A DNA stretch of 21,143 nucleotides from JAGPHI01 sp036661035 (GTDB lineage Bacteria; Bacillota; Clostridia; Oscillospirales; Ruminococcaceae). The notes under the pieces were generated by a model, which was not told the DNA's origin, searched no databases, and saw only the letters and a list, made by a program, of their open reading frames with translations. Below are positions 6,103-14,313 of the stretch, one piece after another (positions within the stretch are counted from its first letter, which is position 1; the number at the start of each line of letters is the position of its first letter). Location of the stretch: contig JAVWZM010000038.1 in NCBI GenBank assembly GCA_036661035.1, positions 1 through 21,143 of the forward strand, written 5' to 3'. Position numbers and translations under genes: made by a program.

Positions 6103-6573
6103 ATGCAAGAAAGCACCGCATATAATTTAGAGCATTTTGCACCAAAGCAAGACCAAAACCGCGAAATGCGCGTTGTTAAAAACGACGATAAAAAAGCATT
6201 GCGCCGCTTTAAACTAAAGGGATTTAAAACAGCCGCTATGATAACGATTTTATTGTCGCTTGTGTGCAGCAATTTATATAGCAAATCTAAAGTGACAGAG
6301 CTTTCCAAGGACGTGGAAACGGCACAAAAGGAATTGCTGGAGCTTGCAAGCGAGCACACGTATCTGGCCACGGAAATGCAGATGAAAACCAATATCAAAA
6401 ATGTGGAGGCTCGCGCGGCGTCCCTTGGTCTTGTGAAAATGAACGAATCTCAAAAAATATATATTTCCCTTGCAAATGAGAACAAAATTGTCCGTCCCGA
6501 AAACGCGGCGGAGAAAACGGCAGAAAATTTGCGCACAGGACTTATGAGCTTTATGGAATACCTTGCACCTTAG
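6103..6573 (+). CDS. ftsL: FtsL-like septum formation protein
   Basis: This is a bitopic membrane protein of 156 residues. A basic cytoplasmic tail (about 1-42) is followed by one membrane segment (FKTAAMITILLSLVCSNLY, about 43-62), a coiled-coil stretch (about 63-105) and a short outer tail. FtsL proteins evolve fast, so the call rests on topology and on position between rsmH and a class B PBP, the standard ftsL slot. In that role it would join FtsQ/DivIB and DivIC to activate the FtsW-PBP pair. The ATG at 6103 has an excellent AAGGAGG upstream (6092-6098 region). A GC-rich hairpin follows before the next gene. Confidence 0.8.
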   Translation: MQESTAYNLEHFAPKQDQNREMRVVKNDDKKALRRFKLKGFKTAAMITILLSLVCSNLYSKSKVTELSKDVETAQKELLELASEHTYLATEMQMKTNIKNVEARAASLGLVKMNESQKIYISLANENKIVRPENAAEKTAENLRTGLMSFMEYLAP

Positions 6574-6586
6574 AGAAATAAGTATT

Positions 6587-6628
6587 ATCACCGGCTTTCA
6601 TTCCCGCAAGGACTAAAAGGCCGGTGAT
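6587..6628 (+). other. Hairpin between ftsL and the PBP gene
   Basis: ATCACCGGC (6587-6595) pairs with GCCGGTGAT (6620-6628), with three more inner pairs (TTT 6596-6598 with AAA 6616-6618) across one bulged G. It ends eight bases before the AGGGAGGA ribosome binding site of the PBP gene. The sequence after it is TATTGTT, a poor U-tract, so it might be a weak attenuator or an RNA processing or stability element. Confidence 0.5.
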
Positions 6629-6647
6629 TATTGTTAGGGAGGACATA

Positions 6648-8933
6648 ATGCAGCAAAGAAAAAAGCCGCAAGCAGCAGTATCACGCAGCATTATGCTGCG
6701 CGCAATATTCGTAGGGCTAGTAGCAGTTATATCGTTTGGCATAATAATATATCGCCTTGTTCAGCTGCAAATTATAGATAAAGATAATTACAGTGCCCAA
6801 GCGGCAAACCAGCAATTGCACGATGAAATCATCACGCCGAACCGCGGCACTATTTATGATGCCAACATGAAAGAGCTTGCGCGCAGCTCTACAGTGTGGA
6901 CGGTGGAGGCATCTCCACGGGATATGGCAAAGGCAAAAAGCGATATCAACGCCATTGCGTCTAACCTTGCGCGAATATTGGAAATAGATGAGGCAGATGT
7001 GCTTGCAAAGCTGTCAAAAAGCGACACAAATTATCAGATGATTAAGCGTAAAATAGAAAAGCCTGTGGCGGACGCTCTGCGAGAATACATCAAAAGCTAT
7101 AATGAAGACGAAATAAACAAGGAACACCCCATAGCAGGCATATATCTGCGTCAAGACTCGAAACGATATTACCCATATAGCAATTTTGCATCAACGGTAA
7201 TAGGCTTTACCAATGTGGACGGCGACGGCGTAATGGGGCTTGAATACGTGTATAACGACGAGTTAAAGGGCACACCGGGACGCATTGTTTCGGGTAAAAA
7301 TGCCCTTGGATATGAGCTTTCGGACGTAAGCTATAAAACCGAGTATCCTGCTGTAAACGGAAATGGCCTTGTGCTTACAATAGACGAAAACATACAGCAC
7401 TCCGCCGAAAAATATCTTTTAGCGGCTGTAAAAGAACACAACGTGACAAACCGCGGCGTGATTATAGCCATGAACCCCAAAACAGGTGCAATTTACGCCT
7501 GTGCCAGCATGCCGGACTTCGATTTAAACGAGCCGTTTAAAATCGCAGACGAAACTGTTGCCGCGGCAGTGGCGGCGATAACAGACGAAACCGAAAGGAA
7601 AAAGGCAGAGGGCGAGGCGCTTTGGGCGCAAAGGCGAAACAAAGCTGTGCAGGATATCTACGAGCCCGGCTCTGTTTTTAAAGTGGTTACGGCATCTGCC
7701 GCACTGGATTCGGGCGCGGCAACGCTGAACACTTCTTATACCTGCCATGGCTCGTTTACGGTTTTGCCGGGTTTGCTACCCATGAAATGTGCCGAAGCAG
7801 GTGGGCATGGCACTCTTAATTTTGCACAAGGCCTTGATAAATCCTGTAACCCGTATTATATAAATTTAGGGCAAATGATGGGCGCGCATACTTTTACAAA
7901 CTACTTACAAGGCTTTGGCTTTATGGAAAAAACAGGCGTGGATATGCAAGACGAGGCTAAAAACCAAGTGTATACCGAAGATGAAATGGGCATTGTGCAG
8001 CTTGCGTCATCATCATTTGGCCAGTCCAGTGCCGTTACGCCTATATCTATGATTACCGCAATTTCCGCCGCAATAAATGGCGGCAAGCTTGTGCAACCAC
8101 ATGTGGTTAGCAAAATTTTGGACGAAAACGGAAACATTATTAAAACAATGACTCCCCAAATAAAAAGGCAGGTTATCAGCGAGGAAACCAGTAAAACTAT
8201 CTGCAAGCTTTTGGAGGATAGCGTAAATGAACCGGGCGGCCATGGCAACAACGCATATGTGCCCGGCTATCGCGTGGGTGGCAAATCCGGCACAAGCCAA
8301 AAGCTAAACGATCCCGACGACACAAAGCGCATAGCGTCCTTTGTGGGCTTTGCCCCTGCAAATGATCCCGAAATAGTGGTGCTTGCATTTCTTGACGAGC
8401 CCCATAGCCCTACAAATTCATCTTATGGCGCACGCCTTTCGGGGCCGATAGTGCAGGAGGTAATATACGAGGCAATGCCGTATCTTGGCGTGGAGCCGCA
8501 GTATACCGCCGAGGAGCTTAAAAAGGTAGATGTTATTACACCTGCCACCATAGGAAAGCCGATACAGGACGCAAAGGCAGAGCTTGAGGCGCTTGGGCTT
8601 AATTGCAAAATAGAGGGGCTTGGAGGAACGGTAACATATCAATATCCCTCGGCACTTACCTCGCTTCCGCGCACGTCTACTGTGGTGCTATATACAGATC
8701 CCGATGCAGTTGGCGCAAGGGTTGTTGTGCCGGAAACCAAGGATTTAACTGTGGCGGCAGCAACAGAAGCAATGCGCACCGCAGGGCTGAATATAAAGGT
8801 GCGTGGCGCAACAGTGGGCAGAGCCGCTATGATATTGGCGGCAAGCCAAAACATACCGGCGGCAACAGAGGTGGAACAAGGCACACTCATCACGGTTAAT
8901 TTCCACGATACCACGGTAGTGCCGGAAAATTAG
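6648..8933 (+). CDS. pbpB: Class B penicillin-binding protein with two PASTA domains (FtsI/PbpB/SpoVD family)
   Basis: This DD-transpeptidase cross-links peptidoglycan at the division septum. I set the start at ATG 6648, with AGGGAGGA at 6636-6643, rather than the ATG at 6624; this gives 761 residues. After a basic tail comes a membrane anchor (about 19-44), the PBP dimerisation domain, then the transpeptidase with the catalytic SVFK (Ser342), SCN (399-401) and KSG (546-548). Two PASTA repeats fill the C-terminus (about 625-755), each likely to contact muropeptide or glycan. A 25-residue Ala/Glu-rich insert precedes the SVFK block, as in other Clostridia. The length and double PASTA are closest to B. 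subtilis PbpB, but a SpoVD-like sporulation role cannot be excluded. It would be partnered by the SEDS protein at 13127. Confidence 0.9.
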   Translation: MQQRKKPQAAVSRSIMLRAIFVGLVAVISFGIIIYRLVQLQIIDKDNYSAQAANQQLHDEIITPNRGTIYDANMKELARSSTVWTVEASPRDMAKAKSDINAIASNLARILEIDEADVLAKLSKSDTNYQMIKRKIEKPVADALREYIKSYNEDEINKEHPIAGIYLRQDSKRYYPYSNFASTVIGFTNVDGDGVMGLEYVYNDELKGTPGRIVSGKNALGYELSDVSYKTEYPAVNGNGLVLTIDENIQHSAEKYLLAAVKEHNVTNRGVIIAMNPKTGAIYACASMPDFDLNEPFKIADETVAAAVAAITDETERKKAEGEALWAQRRNKAVQDIYEPGSVFKVVTASAALDSGAATLNTSYTCHGSFTVLPGLLPMKCAEAGGHGTLNFAQGLDKSCNPYYINLGQMMGAHTFTNYLQGFGFMEKTGVDMQDEAKNQVYTEDEMGIVQLASSSFGQSSAVTPISMITAISAAINGGKLVQPHVVSKILDENGNIIKTMTPQIKRQVISEETSKTICKLLEDSVNEPGGHGNNAYVPGYRVGGKSGTSQKLNDPDDTKRIASFVGFAPANDPEIVVLAFLDEPHSPTNSSYGARLSGPIVQEVIYEAMPYLGVEPQYTAEELKKVDVITPATIGKPIQDAKAELEALGLNCKIEGLGGTVTYQYPSALTSLPRTSTVVLYTDPDAVGARVVVPETKDLTVAAATEAMRTAGLNIKVRGATVGRAAMILAASQNIPAATEVEQGTLITVNFHDTTVVPEN

Positions 8934-9031
8934 TGCTACAATTATCATAAATGTGCTATGCTTAATATTACTGCAATTTAGGCATAAGGCTTCGCAGACA
9001 ACTAGTACCTTTTAAAGGGAGGGTTTATTAA

Positions 9032-10480
9032 ATGCAAATGCAAAAACTTTTTGAAAACATTATCTATACGGGCGTTTTGCCGCAAGGCGAGGCTGTGCTT
9101 GTAACGCAGGACTCTCGCCGTGTGTGCGAGGGGGCGGTATTTGTATGCGCTAAGGGCGGCAAAAGCGACGGACACGATTTTGCCGAAAAAGCCATTGCCG
9201 CAGGTGCCTTGGCAATAGTAACCGAGCGCAGACTTGGCGTTAAAAACGAAATAATGGTAGAAAACACACGCAAGGCTTATGCCACGCTCTGCCAAAACTT
9301 TTTCGACAATCCGGCTAAAAAGCTAAGGCTTGTTGCCGTAACGGGAACAAACGGCAAAACCACCGTCACCACACTTATAAAAGAAATCGTAGAAAAATCC
9401 GGCTATAAGGCAGGGCTTATCGGCACTATTCATACAGAGATAGATACAGTGGAAATCCCTGCAAAATACACTACACCCGAGCCGTGGGACTTGGCGGCGC
9501 TGATGTCGCGCATGCACGCGGCAGGCTGTACCTTTGCAATATTAGAGGCAAGCAGCCAAGCCTTAGACCAATTGCGCTTATGGGGATTGCAGTTTGAGGT
9601 GGGCGTTTTTACTAATTTAACTCAAGACCATTTAGACTATCATAAAACCTTTGAAAATTATTACATGGCGAAAAAAAGCCTGTTTAATCAGGTGAACACC
9701 ATGATAGTTAATATTGATGACGAATACGGCCGCCGCCTTTTAGACGAGTGCAAAGCCGATAAAACCATTACATTTTCCAATAAAGACAATACCGCAGATT
9801 ACACAGCGCGCAATATAAAGCTGTCGGCATCGGGTGTAAGCTTTGTAATGGTGGGCACAAGCTTTATCGAGCGGATATCTTTTCCTATGCCGGGAGAATA
9901 TTCTGTGCATAATGCGCTGGCGGCAGCGGCGGCGGCAATTGCCCTTGGCATACCGTCGGATAAAGTAAGCACCGCGCTTATAGACAGTCACGGAGTGCGC
10001 GGACGCTGTGAGGTGCTGTATCATGGCAAATTTACTGTGCTTTGCGATTACGCGCACACAGGCGACGCTATAGAAAAGGTGCTTTCGGGTATTGTGCCAT
10101 TTGCGGATAATCGCTTATTGGTATTGTTTGGCTGCGCAGGCGAGCGTGATGCACAAAAAAGGCCGCTTATGGCAAGCGCAGTTATGAAATATGCAGATTT
10201 TATTATTTTAACGTCAGATAATCCGCGAAAAGAAAACCCATATGATATAATGAATGAAGTAATCCCACTTTTAAAAGAGGGAGGCAAGCCCTATATTGCC
10301 GAGGTAGAGCGCAGATGCGCACTGAATAAGGCATTGGATATGCTAAAAGACGGTGACGTTTTGGTGCTTTGCGGCAAAGGCCACGAGGATTATCAAGTGA
10401 TAGACGGCGTAACGTTGTATCTTGACGAGCATCGCATAGTGAAAGAATGGCTTGGCGCAAACGGATATATAGCAACTTAA
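9032..10480 (+). CDS. murE: UDP-MurNAc-L-Ala-D-Glu:meso-diaminopimelate ligase MurE
   Basis: MurE adds the third stem-peptide residue to the UDP-linked precursor with ATP. The 482-residue protein has the Mur ligase plan: N-terminal UDP-binding domain (VTQDSRRVCEGAVFVC), central ATPase with TGTNGKTT (104-111) and a C-terminal domain. The carbamylatable lysine lies in the YMAKKSLF region. The motif DNPRKENP, with DNPR at 396-399, is the signature of meso-diaminopimelate-specific enzymes; lysine-adding enzymes differ there. Thus the wall is probably of the A1-gamma type. GGAGGG shortly before ATG 9032 supports the start; ATG 9038 is also possible. Its stop codon overlaps the beginning of a possible degenerate copy of the structured repeat described at 15426. 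Confidence 0.96.
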   Translation: MQMQKLFENIIYTGVLPQGEAVLVTQDSRRVCEGAVFVCAKGGKSDGHDFAEKAIAAGALAIVTERRLGVKNEIMVENTRKAYATLCQNFFDNPAKKLRLVAVTGTNGKTTVTTLIKEIVEKSGYKAGLIGTIHTEIDTVEIPAKYTTPEPWDLAALMSRMHAAGCTFAILEASSQALDQLRLWGLQFEVGVFTNLTQDHLDYHKTFENYYMAKKSLFNQVNTMIVNIDDEYGRRLLDECKADKTITFSNKDNTADYTARNIKLSASGVSFVMVGTSFIERISFPMPGEYSVHNALAAAAAAIALGIPSDKVSTALIDSHGVRGRCEVLYHGKFTVLCDYAHTGDAIEKVLSGIVPFADNRLLVLFGCAGERDAQKRPLMASAVMKYADFIILTSDNPRKENPYDIMNEVIPLLKEGGKPYIAEVERRCALNKALDMLKDGDVLVLCGKGHEDYQVIDGVTLYLDEHRIVKEWLGANGYIAT

Positions 10481-10548
10481 CTTATGATAGCCGGCGGTTT
10501 AAAAGTTGTAAGCATTGCTATATAGCAATGGATAAGTACGTTGCTGTA
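10472..10548 (+). repeat. Possible diverged third copy of the structured intergenic repeat
   Basis: It begins with GCAACTTAACTTATGATAG at the murE stop, 16 of 19 bases matching the start of the copy at 19383. It ends in TTGCTGTA as the other copies do. TATAGCAA (10521-10528) can pair with that TTGCTGTA, and GCAACTT can pair with AAGTTGT (10504-10510 region) allowing G-U. The middle is shorter and unlike the other two copies. It includes a perfect 18-base palindrome (10513-10530). Homology is tentative. Confidence 0.3.
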
Positions 10549-10574
10549 TTTTGGAAAACGAGAGGATGTAAAAT

Positions 10575-11936
10575 ATGCGGCCTATGATGGCAAACACTAT
10601 TTTGCAAGGCATTGGCGTTTTAGAAACAGATGTTGAAATTACAGATATCGTAACAGACAGCCGTAAAATAATAAATGGCTGTATATTTGTATGCATTAAG
10701 GGCGAACGTGCAGACGGGCACGACTTTGCAAAATCGGCTCTTGCAAGCGGTGCCGCCTTAGTGTTGGCACAGCACGGTATACAGGATATACCCACTGAAA
10801 AATGTGTAGTTGTAGGGGATATTCACGATGCGCTTATACAAATAGGCGCAAACTATCGTGCCGCTTTCAGCCCTGTGCTTGTGGGCGTAACGGGTAGCGT
10901 GGGCAAAACCACCACTAAAGAATTTTGCTATGCTGTGTTTTCGGCGTTTGGCAAAACCCTTAAAACTCAGGGCAACCAAAACAACGAAATAGGCATGCCG
11001 AAAACTTTGCTGCGCCTAGACGAAAGCGTGGAATACGCTGTAATAGAAATGGGCATGCAGGGGCTTGGCGAAATAAGCAAGCTTACAAACGCGGCAAAGC
11101 CCCAAGGCGCAATTATTACCTGTATCGGCCGTTCGCACTTAGAACAGCTTGGAACAAGAGAAAATATATTAAAGGCAAAGCTTGAAATATGCGAGGGGCT
11201 TAGCGAAGGCGCGCCACTTGTGATAAATATCCATGACGACTTTTTACCAAAGGCAGATTTGCGTCCGGATTTACGCCGCGTCACCTTTGGTATTTGCAGC
11301 GACGCAGATGTATGGGCAAAGGATATTACTTACATTAACGGCAGCAGCCGCTTTATGCTTTGCGATAAAGAAAACGGAAAATTTCATGTGGAAATACCTG
11401 CTCTTGGCGAGCATAATGTGCTAAACGCCCTCTCGGCATATGCCCTTGCCACAAGGCTTGGGCTAAACGCCGAAAAGGCGGCAAAGGCACTTTCGGATTT
11501 TGTTACAACGGGCCATCGCCAGCACATAGTGCAAAAAAACGGCATCACCGTAATAGAAGATTGCTATAATGCAAACCCCGATTCAATGCACGCGGCACTT
11601 AAAACCTTGCGAGATTTCCCATGCGAGCGTCGGATTGCCGTTTTGGGGGATATGTTCGAGCTTGGCGAGCTTTCGCGGTATGCCCACGAGGACATAGGCC
11701 GTGCTGCCGCAGAATGTGACGTGGATTTTCTTATTACCATAGGCGAAGAAACGCGTTACACCCACGAGCGCGCAGTTGGCTTTGGGCTTTCGGCTACTCA
11801 TTGTGCAGATAAAAAGGACGCAGTGCTATTGCTTGCAAATTACTGCAAAGCAGGTGACGCAGTGCTTGTAAAGGCAAGTAACGGCATGCATTTTGAAGAT
11901 ATTTTGTCGGAATTTTATAAAAAAATAGATTTGTAA
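10575..11936 (+). CDS. murF: UDP-MurNAc-tripeptide:D-alanyl-D-alanine ligase MurF
   Basis: MurF attaches D-Ala-D-Ala to complete the UDP-MurNAc-pentapeptide. The 453-residue protein has the N-terminal DSRKIINGCIFVCIKGERADGHDF block, the ATP loop TGSVGKTTTKE (106-116), the following QGNQNNEIGMP stretch diagnostic of MurF, and the C-terminal IEDCYNANPDSM and GDMFELGE motifs. All are intact and in normal order. ATG 10575 has GAGAGGAT ahead of it. A 94-base gap separates it from murE and holds a perfect palindrome. mraY follows after 54 bases, so co-transcription is likely. Confidence 0.97.
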   Translation: MRPMMANTILQGIGVLETDVEITDIVTDSRKIINGCIFVCIKGERADGHDFAKSALASGAALVLAQHGIQDIPTEKCVVVGDIHDALIQIGANYRAAFSPVLVGVTGSVGKTTTKEFCYAVFSAFGKTLKTQGNQNNEIGMPKTLLRLDESVEYAVIEMGMQGLGEISKLTNAAKPQGAIITCIGRSHLEQLGTRENILKAKLEICEGLSEGAPLVINIHDDFLPKADLRPDLRRVTFGICSDADVWAKDITYINGSSRFMLCDKENGKFHVEIPALGEHNVLNALSAYALATRLGLNAEKAAKALSDFVTTGHRQHIVQKNGITVIEDCYNANPDSMHAALKTLRDFPCERRIAVLGDMFELGELSRYAHEDIGRAAAECDVDFLITIGEETRYTHERAVGFGLSATHCADKKDAVLLLANYCKAGDAVLVKASNGMHFEDILSEFYKKIDL

Positions 11937-11990
11937 ATATAAACGGCAAAACGTAAAAATATCACAAGACTAAAAGGAGCTGACCTTAAT

Positions 11991-13007
11991 TTGGCTAGAT
12001 ATGCACTGATTATTGCGGCGTTTACCGCACTTGGCGTCACGGCGCTTTCGGGCTGTGCCCTTGTGCCATGGCTAAAACGCCTCAAATATGGGCAGACAAT
12101 AAAAGAAATCGGCCCCACATGGCATTCCGACAAAAACGGCACGCCTACCATGGGTGGGCTTATGTTTTATTTCGGCAGCCTTTTGGGCGTTACGGCAGGA
12201 TATATGGCGCTTGCCATTTCTGCGCCCGATTTGCTTGGCAGCGGCTGGACACATGCCAATTTAAACTTGGTAATAGCCATTATTACTTCAGTGGCATTTG
12301 GGCTTGTGGGTTTTGTAGACGATTATGTTAAGGTAATTAAAAAGCGCAATTTAGGGCTGCGCGCACGGGTAAAAATAGTGTTTCAAGTTATGATTACCGC
12401 CGCGTTTTTGTCGTCGCTGCATTTAAACGGCAGCCTTTCAACCGTTGTTACCATACCTGTGCTTGGCGTGGTGGATTTAGGCTATTTCTTTTATCCTATA
12501 GCTTTTTTGTTTATAATTTTTCTTGTAAACGCCGTAAACCTTACAGACGGTATAGACGGCCTTGCGTCTAGCATAACTTTTGTAGTAATGCTGGGCTTTA
12601 TGCTTATTAGCGGTCTACTGGGGTATACTACAATTGCCCTGTTTGCGGCGGCTATAGCAGGGGGCTGTGCAGGCTTTTTGGCGTGGAACTTCCACCCTGC
12701 CAAGGTGTTTATGGGGGATACAGGCAGCATGTTTTTGGGCGGTGCTGTGGTAGCTGTAGCCTTTTGCATAGAAAAGCCAGAGCTTTTATTGTTGCTTGGC
12801 ATTGTGTACATATGCGAGGCGGCAAGCGTGGTGATACAGGTGACTTATTTCAAGATTACTCATGGCAAGCGCATATTTAAAATGACACCTATACATCACC
12901 ATTTCGAGCTTTGCGGATGGAGTGAAGTAAAAATAGTATCTGTGTTTAGCTTTGTAACTATCGTGTTTGTGGTACTGGGATTTGTATATGTATATAGCTG
13001 TATGTGA
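11991..13007 (+). CDS. mraY: Phospho-N-acetylmuramoyl-pentapeptide transferase MraY
   Basis: MraY transfers phospho-MurNAc-pentapeptide to undecaprenyl phosphate to make lipid I at the inner face of the membrane. The 338-residue protein has about ten membrane segments and the family signatures: GPTWHSDKNGTPTMGG, FVDDYVKV with the catalytic Asp pair, NLTDGIDGLA, GDTGSMFLGG and the HHHFELCGWSE loop near the C-terminus. The start is a TTG, supported by AAAGGAG at 11973-11979; there is no better in-frame ATG. In many Firmicutes murD follows directly, but here 119 bases without a gene separate it from the SEDS gene. Confidence 0.96.
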   Translation: MARYALIIAAFTALGVTALSGCALVPWLKRLKYGQTIKEIGPTWHSDKNGTPTMGGLMFYFGSLLGVTAGYMALAISAPDLLGSGWTHANLNLVIAIITSVAFGLVGFVDDYVKVIKKRNLGLRARVKIVFQVMITAAFLSSLHLNGSLSTVVTIPVLGVVDLGYFFYPIAFLFIIFLVNAVNLTDGIDGLASSITFVVMLGFMLISGLLGYTTIALFAAAIAGGCAGFLAWNFHPAKVFMGDTGSMFLGGAVVAVAFCIEKPELLLLLGIVYICEAASVVIQVTYFKITHGKRIFKMTPIHHHFELCGWSEVKIVSVFSFVTIVFVVLGFVYVYSCM

Positions 13008-13126
13008 CACTGTGTATTCTGCCAAAAACAGGGAAAAGCCATGTAGAAAATCTGCGTTACAATAATAAATAAACCGCATATTGCTAGAACGCAAAATATA
13101 AACTAAATCCGAAAGCAGGTGAGCTG

Positions 13127-14284
13127 TTGCCAAAAGACACAAAGGCTGTGAAAATAGAAAACGAAAGCAAAAAGCGCAAGCTGCCACCCATGGATTTGCC
13201 TATTGCAATTATAGTGCTTACACTGGTTGGGTTTGGGCTTGTAATGGTGTTCAGCTCAAGCTACGCCACAGCCTATTACCGAAAAGGCGACAGTTTTGTG
13301 TTTATTCGCAAGCAAATTATATTCGCAATTATAGGCCTTGCGGCAATGATAGGCGCATCTGTAGTGGATTATCATATCTTTCACAGATTTGCGTGGCCGC
13401 TTATGGGCGTTACAATAGTGCTGCTTATAATAGTGCTGTTTATGACGCCGCTCAATGATGCCAGACGGTGGATAACTATTCCGGGCGTAGGCACCTTACA
13501 GCCTTCAGACGTTGCAAAATTTGCGGTAATTGTGGTGTTTGCCCATATTATTTCAGTAAACCATAATAAGATGAAACGGTTCAACTATGGCGTTTTGCCG
13601 TTTATGGTAATTTTAGGCGTAATAGCAGGGCTTATGCTTTTAGAGCCGCATCTTTCGGGTACCTTGGTTATACTTGGCATAGGCGCGATTATGATGTTTG
13701 TAGGCGGCACAGGGCTTTTGTGGTTTGGCATTGCGGTGGTGGGCGGCATATCGGCAATAGTGGGCGCTCTTGTGCTTGTGCCCGACCTTGTTCCATACGT
13801 GGAAAGCCGCCTTAATTATTGGATAGATCCGTTTTCGGACGCACTTGGCAAAGGGCATCAAACAATACAAAGCATGTATGCTATAGCAAGCGGAAAGCTG
13901 TTTGGCAAGGGAATAGGCAATTCGGTGCAAAAGCATTTGTACGTGCCTGAGCCGCAAAACGATTTTATATTTTCAATCACCTGCGAGGAGCTTGGCTTTG
14001 TTGGCGCGCTTATCGTAATCGGCTTATTTGTGGCTTTATTATTGCGTGGGCTTTATGTGGCAATAAAGGCAAAGGATAAATTCGGCTCAATGCTTGTGGT
14101 GGGCGTTATAATGCAAATTACCTTGCAGGCGGCACTGAATATCGCCGTGGTTACTAACCTTATACCCAATACAGGCATCAGCTTGCCCTTCTTTTCGGCA
14201 GGCGGCACCTCGCTTACTATGCTCATGGGCGAAATAGGCGTTGTGCTTTCGGTTTCGCGGCAATCTACTATTTATAAAACATAG
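13127..14284 (+). CDS. ftsW: SEDS-family peptidoglycan glycosyltransferase FtsW/SpoVE
   Basis: SEDS proteins polymerise lipid II into glycan strands together with a class B PBP, here most likely the product of 6648. The 385-residue protein has a charged N-terminal tail and about ten membrane segments. Family landmarks are LEPHLSGTLVI, the extracellular loop with WIDPFSDALGKGHQTIQS, YVPEPQNDFIFSITCEELGF, and the C-terminal FFSAGGTSLTMLMGEIG. The start is a TTG at 13127 with AGGTGAG just upstream; an internal ATG at about 13190 would cut off the charged tail. FtsW and the sporulation-specific SpoVE cannot be told apart from this sequence. The position next to murG suits either. Confidence 0.92.
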   Translation: MPKDTKAVKIENESKKRKLPPMDLPIAIIVLTLVGFGLVMVFSSSYATAYYRKGDSFVFIRKQIIFAIIGLAAMIGASVVDYHIFHRFAWPLMGVTIVLLIIVLFMTPLNDARRWITIPGVGTLQPSDVAKFAVIVVFAHIISVNHNKMKRFNYGVLPFMVILGVIAGLMLLEPHLSGTLVILGIGAIMMFVGGTGLLWFGIAVVGGISAIVGALVLVPDLVPYVESRLNYWIDPFSDALGKGHQTIQSMYAIASGKLFGKGIGNSVQKHLYVPEPQNDFIFSITCEELGFVGALIVIGLFVALLLRGLYVAIKAKDKFGSMLVVGVIMQITLQAALNIAVVTNLIPNTGISLPFFSAGGTSLTMLMGEIGVVLSVSRQSTIYKT

Positions 14285-14313
14285 AATAAGCAAGGCAGAC
14301 AGGGGGATAATCT

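Noticed and set aside
6036..6125. A 30-codon basic frame (MQIFTRQNEKQ...) overlapping the ftsL start
   Set aside because: The nearest Shine-Dalgarno-like sequence is too far away (about 17 bases), and the basic composition comes from the AAGGAGG region of ftsL read in another frame.
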